Shown here one piece after another: positions 6,206 to 8,454 of a DNA stretch of 8,454 nt (position 1 is its first letter; every line of letters starts with the position of its first letter). Source of the DNA: Bacteroidota bacterium (GTDB lineage: Bacteria; Bacteroidota; Bacteroidia; Flavobacteriales_D; Crocinitomicaceae). The DNA is taken from positions 1-8,454 of the forward strand of contig SBGS01000197.1 in NCBI GenBank assembly GCA_006226555.1, in the 5' to 3' direction. Both the position numbers and the translations under genes were made by a program. Below the pieces are notes generated by a model. The model did no database searches and had not been told where the DNA came from. It worked only from the letters and a program-made list of their open reading frames with translations.

Positions 6206-6213
6206 TACCTTTG
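6206..6213 (+). promoter_or_regulatory. Bacteroidota-type -7 promoter element of queA
   Basis: TACCTTTG is a perfect TAnnTTTG match, 24 nt before the queA start codon at 6238 and inside the 50-nt truB-queA gap. The surrounding ATTACCTTTGC has the look of many strong Bacteroidota promoters. No TTTG is found at the -33 position. queA may therefore be transcribed on its own as well as by read-through from truB. Confidence 0.55.
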
Positions 6214-6237
6214 CAGCCCCATTAAGATTTTTGGATT

Positions 6238-7302
6238 ATGAGCATGAATAAGATGAAATTATCGCAGTTTCAGTTTGACCTTCCGGAAGAGTTGATCGCG
6301 AAACATCCTAGTGAGAATAGAGACGAGTCTCGTTTGATGGTCGTTCACAAGGATACAGGTGAAATTGAACACCGTCTGTTCAAAGATCTGATCGAATACG
6401 TTGACGAGGGAGATGTGTTGATCATGAACAATACAAAAGTATTCCCGGCACGTATGTACGGAAATAAGGAGAAAACCGGAGCAAAGATCGAGGTGTTCTT
6501 GTTGAGAGAATTGAATCGTGAAAGTTTACTTTGGGATGTTCTTGTAGATCCTGCTCGTAAGATCCGAATCGGTAATAAGTTATACTTTGGTGAAGACGAT
6601 TCGTTGGTAGCCGAGGTTATTGATAATACTACTTCAAGAGGTAGAACATTACGTTTCTTGTTCGACGGGCCTTATGAAGAGTTTAAGAGAATCATTACGG
6701 AATTAGGAGAAACTCCACTTCCAAAATATATTGACCGTCCTGTTGAGGAAGATGATGAAGAACGTTACCAAACGATCTTTGCAAAAGTAGAAGGTGCCGT
6801 AGCGGCTCCAACTGCGGGTCTTCATTTCTCTCGTCAATTGATGAAGCGTCTTGAACTGAAGGGTGCTGAATTCGCAGAAATTACGTTGCACGTAGGTTTG
6901 GGAACCTTCAGACCTGTGGAGGTAGAAGATCTTACGAAGCACAAAATGGACTCTGAACAGGTAATAATTCCAGAGAAGAGTGCCGAGATCGTAAATGATG
7001 CAAAACGAAATAAGAAAAAGGTTTTTGCTGTTGGAACGACGACGATGCGTGCGGTTGAAAGTTCTGTTTCTACCGACGGTTTGTTGAAGCCATATGATGG
7101 CTGGACAAATAAGTTTATATTCCCTCCTTATGATTTTTCAATTGCTGACGCATTGATCACGAACTTCCATACACCATTGTCAACTTTGTTAATGATGATC
7201 ACAGCATTTGCCGGATACGAGTTAACGATGAAGGCATACGAAGAAGCGATCAAGGAAAAATACAGGTTCTATTCTTATGGAGATGCTATGCTGATCATTT
7301 AA
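6238..7302 (+). CDS. queA: S-adenosylmethionine:tRNA ribosyltransferase-isomerase
   Basis: This enzyme transfers and isomerises the ribosyl group of AdoMet onto preQ1 at position 34 of tRNAs with GUN anticodons, giving epoxyqueuosine, the penultimate step of queuosine synthesis. It is full length at 354 residues. Family motifs are FDLPEELIAKHP (13-24), SRLMVV (31-36), NNTKVFPAR (64-72), GETPLPKYI (157-165), AAPTAGLHFS (189-198) and TLHVGLGTFRPV (216-227). The start is uncertain among three in-frame ATGs at 6238, 6244 and 6253; homologues usually begin MKLSxFxFxLP, which favours 6253, while 6238 gives the longest form with an 18-nt leader from the predicted start. A -7 element at 6206-6213 and a terminator at 7324-7348 bracket the gene, so it can be expressed alone. 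Its partners in the pathway are not in the window. Confidence 0.94.
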   Translation: MSMNKMKLSQFQFDLPEELIAKHPSENRDESRLMVVHKDTGEIEHRLFKDLIEYVDEGDVLIMNNTKVFPARMYGNKEKTGAKIEVFLLRELNRESLLWDVLVDPARKIRIGNKLYFGEDDSLVAEVIDNTTSRGRTLRFLFDGPYEEFKRIITELGETPLPKYIDRPVEEDDEERYQTIFAKVEGAVAAPTAGLHFSRQLMKRLELKGAEFAEITLHVGLGTFRPVEVEDLTKHKMDSEQVIIPEKSAEIVNDAKRNKKKVFAVGTTTMRAVESSVSTDGLLKPYDGWTNKFIFPPYDFSIADALITNFHTPLSTLLMMITAFAGYELTMKAYEEAIKEKYRFYSYGDAMLII

Positions 7303-7323
7303 TGGTCTGGCTTTTAATATTGT

Positions 7324-7348
7324 AAGGGTGCTTAATGCACCCTTTTTT
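7324..7348 (+). terminator. Rho-independent terminator of queA
   Basis: AAGGGTGC (7324-7331), the loop TTAAT (7332-7336) and GCACCCTT (7337-7344) form a perfect 8-bp stem, and six Ts run from 7343 to 7348. It lies 21 nt after the queA stop codon and ends the ftsX-truB-queA group before the ctaB promoter. The matching run of As at the left side is only two bases, so strong activity is expected mainly in the plus direction. Confidence 0.9.
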
Positions 7349-7390
7349 GTTATATGTGACATGTAGTGTGTTCATGACTTAAATAATGGC

Positions 7391-7398
7391 TATTTTTG
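7391..7398 (+). promoter_or_regulatory. Bacteroidota-type -7 promoter element of ctaB
   Basis: TATTTTTG is a perfect TAnnTTTG match ending 17 nt before the ctaB ATG at 7416, which predicts a leader of about ten bases. TGTTC around 7369-7373 lies at the -33 position but is a poor match to TTTG. As a queA terminator lies just upstream, a promoter is needed here, which supports the call. Confidence 0.6.
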
Positions 7399-7415
7399 TG
7401 GCGTATTTTATTTAA

Positions 7416-8300
7416 ATGCACGAAGAGAAAAAATCACCGAATAAACTTAAAGTTTACCTGAATTTTACCAAGTTCAGGCTTTCTTTTCTCGTTATCCTTT
7501 CAGCTCTTTCTGGTTACCTTTTTATGGGTGGTGATGATTGGATGGAGATATTTTATCTCATGATCGGTGGTATTCTGGTTACGGCGGCATCGAATGGTTC
7601 GAATCAGATCTGGGAGCGGGAACTTGACAAAAAGATGAAACGAACATCGGGCAGGCCTTTGCCACAGGGTCATATGTCACTGATTGAAGCATACATAGTC
7701 GTGGTATTTTCTCTGGTGGTTGGAACAGCTCTACTTTATCAGCTCAATCTATACTCTGCGCTTCTTGGATTAGCGGCTTATATATCTTATGTTTTCATGT
7801 ATACACCTTTGAAGCGTAAGACACCTTGGGCTGTTTTTGTAGGTGCATTTCCAGGAGCGATTCCTCCTATGCTTGGCGCTATAGCTGTGTCAAATGAATT
7901 TGGGCTGATCCCGGGAATCTTATTCTTTGTTCAGTTTACATGGCAATTCCCTCATTTCTGGGCCATTGCCTGGGTAGTGTATGATGATTACAAAGCCGGA
8001 GGTTTTTCTTTGTTGCCATCCAGTGGCGGAAAAGATAAAAGCTCTGCCTTTCAGATCACGGTGTATTCATTGGCACTTATACCATTTAGTCTGGTTCCTT
8101 GGTTGTTAGGTTGGACAGGCATAGTGTCGCTTATCGTTGCATCTTTGCTGGGTGCTGCTTTCTTCCTTTATTCTTACAGACTTCTACAGACCTGTGATGA
8201 TAAGGACGCAAAAAGATTAATGTTTGCATCATTCTTTTACTTGCCGATCATACAATTTGTTTATGTTTTTGATCGCATTGAATCAGCAATACCGTATTAA
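7416..8300 (+). CDS. ctaB: Protoheme IX farnesyltransferase (heme O synthase)
   Basis: A 294-residue polytopic membrane enzyme of the UbiA prenyltransferase family that attaches a farnesyl group to heme B, giving heme O for heme-copper oxidases. The first prenyl-diphosphate/Mg2+ motif is NQIWERELD (63-71), followed by KKMKRTSGRPLPQG; the usual first Asp is Glu67, as is common in Bacteroidota relatives. YTPLKRKTPWAVFVGAFPGA (129-148) and PHFWAIAWVVYDDYKAGGFSLLP (179-201) are diagnostic of heme O synthase rather than quinone prenyltransferases; the latter carries the second acidic motif at Asp190-Asp191. Hydrophobic segments recur through the whole length (for example about 22-38, 44-60, 91-110, 113-130, 140-158, 163-188, 214-235, 236-252 and 267-285), consistent with nine helices. 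The ATG at 7416 follows a -7 element. A cytochrome oxidase subunit III gene starts 11 nt downstream, confirming a role in terminal oxidase assembly; cyoE is a synonymous symbol. Confidence 0.95.
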   Translation: MHEEKKSPNKLKVYLNFTKFRLSFLVILSALSGYLFMGGDDWMEIFYLMIGGILVTAASNGSNQIWERELDKKMKRTSGRPLPQGHMSLIEAYIVVVFSLVVGTALLYQLNLYSALLGLAAYISYVFMYTPLKRKTPWAVFVGAFPGAIPPMLGAIAVSNEFGLIPGILFFVQFTWQFPHFWAIAWVVYDDYKAGGFSLLPSSGGKDKSSAFQITVYSLALIPFSLVPWLLGWTGIVSLIVASLLGAAFFLYSYRLLQTCDDKDAKRLMFASFFYLPIIQFVYVFDRIESAIPY

Positions 8301-8311
8301 AATTTCATGTT

Positions 8312-8454
8312 ATGGCACAGAATCAATTTTCAGATGACAACAAGGTTCAGATCGAAAAAGCAAAATTGAATCTCGTTTATGTAGGTATTCTAAGTATTGT
8401 GATGCTGTTCGCCGGTTTTACATCGGCTTATATCGTGTCAATGGGTGATTCATT
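8312..8454 (+). CDS. Cytochrome c oxidase subunit III (heme-copper oxidase), 3'-truncated by the window edge
   Basis: The first 47 residues of a membrane protein are visible, running off the end of the window in frame. After a hydrophilic N-terminus (MAQNQFSDDNKVQIEKAK) comes the first helix LNLVYVGILSIVMLFAGFTSAYIVSMGDS (about 19-47). The pattern KxxLxxVGIxSIVMLFAGFTSAYIV is typical of Bacteroidota subunit III proteins, which often lie in pairs after ctaB. The ATG at 8312 lies 11 nt after the ctaB stop and is chosen over the out-of-frame ATG at 8307. The gene is almost certainly co-transcribed with ctaB. Identification rests on one helix and on context, so confidence is a little lower than for its neighbours. 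Confidence 0.82.
   Translation, partial: MAQNQFSDDNKVQIEKAKLNLVYVGILSIVMLFAGFTSAYIVSMGDS

Noticed and set aside
7416..8300. Glu67 replacing the first Asp of the NxxxDxxxD prenyl-diphosphate motif in heme O synthase as a sign of lost function
   Set aside because: An acidic residue is kept, the second Asp and second motif are intact, and this substitution is common in Bacteroidota heme O synthases as I know them.
8307..8312. ATG at 8307 as start of the gene after ctaB
   Set aside because: It is in a different frame that does not give the hydrophobic helix; the ATG at 8312 opens the subunit III-like frame.
1..8454. Search by eye for tRNA genes, CRISPR repeats, insertion-sequence ends or phage/defence genes
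   Set aside because: No cloverleaf-like sequence, regularly spaced direct repeats, transposase motifs or defence-type domains were found; coding density is high and the genes are recognisable metabolic, division and respiration genes.

Overview
The window looks like chromosomal DNA of a Bacteroidota (Flavobacteriia- or Cytophagia-like) bacterium. The evidence is the protein families (Bacteroidota-type FtsX followed by a DUF3098 protein, short TruB, QueA, and CtaB followed by a cytochrome oxidase subunit III gene), the near absence of Shine-Dalgarno sequences, and several matches to the Bacteroidota -7 promoter element TAnnTTTG just ahead of genes. Base composition is moderately AT-rich and even; no RNA genes, CRISPR arrays, insertion sequences or attachment sites were seen.

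Layout. Positions 1-1110 hold the C-terminal four fifths of biotin carboxylase (accC, fatty-acid synthesis), closed by a strong UUCG-tetraloop terminator. An aldehyde dehydrogenase of the 2-oxoglutarate-semialdehyde type (1148-2653) starts directly at the end of that terminator's T tract. It converges, with no intergenic base, on a minus-strand two-gene operon: a TetR-type regulator (3703-4218) overlapping by ATGA an extended short-chain dehydrogenase of the dihydroflavonol-reductase type (2654-3706). The regulator has a recognisable promoter and a palindromic operator at its transcription start, so autorepression is the simple reading. This 1148-4235 block is the accessory part of the window.

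From 4301 the plus strand carries core genes: ftsX (divisome/cell-wall hydrolase control), a small two-helix DUF3098 membrane protein, truB (tRNA Psi55 synthase), then queA (queuosine synthesis) with its own promoter-like element and a terminator, then ctaB (heme O synthase) with its own promoter-like element, followed 11 nt later by the start of a cytochrome c oxidase subunit III gene that runs off the window. The ftsX-DUF3098-truB-queA order is a known Bacteroidota neighbourhood, but the undecaprenyl-diphosphatase gene (uppP) that I recall commonly lying between DUF3098 and truB is absent here.

No convincing undescribed system is present. The points most worth checking are the TetR/SDR control region, the ALDH start abutting a terminator, the probably leaderless GTG start of ftsX together with a repeated TTAAATTTGA element at identical spacing before the next gene, the zero-gap convergent gene pair and the missing uppP.
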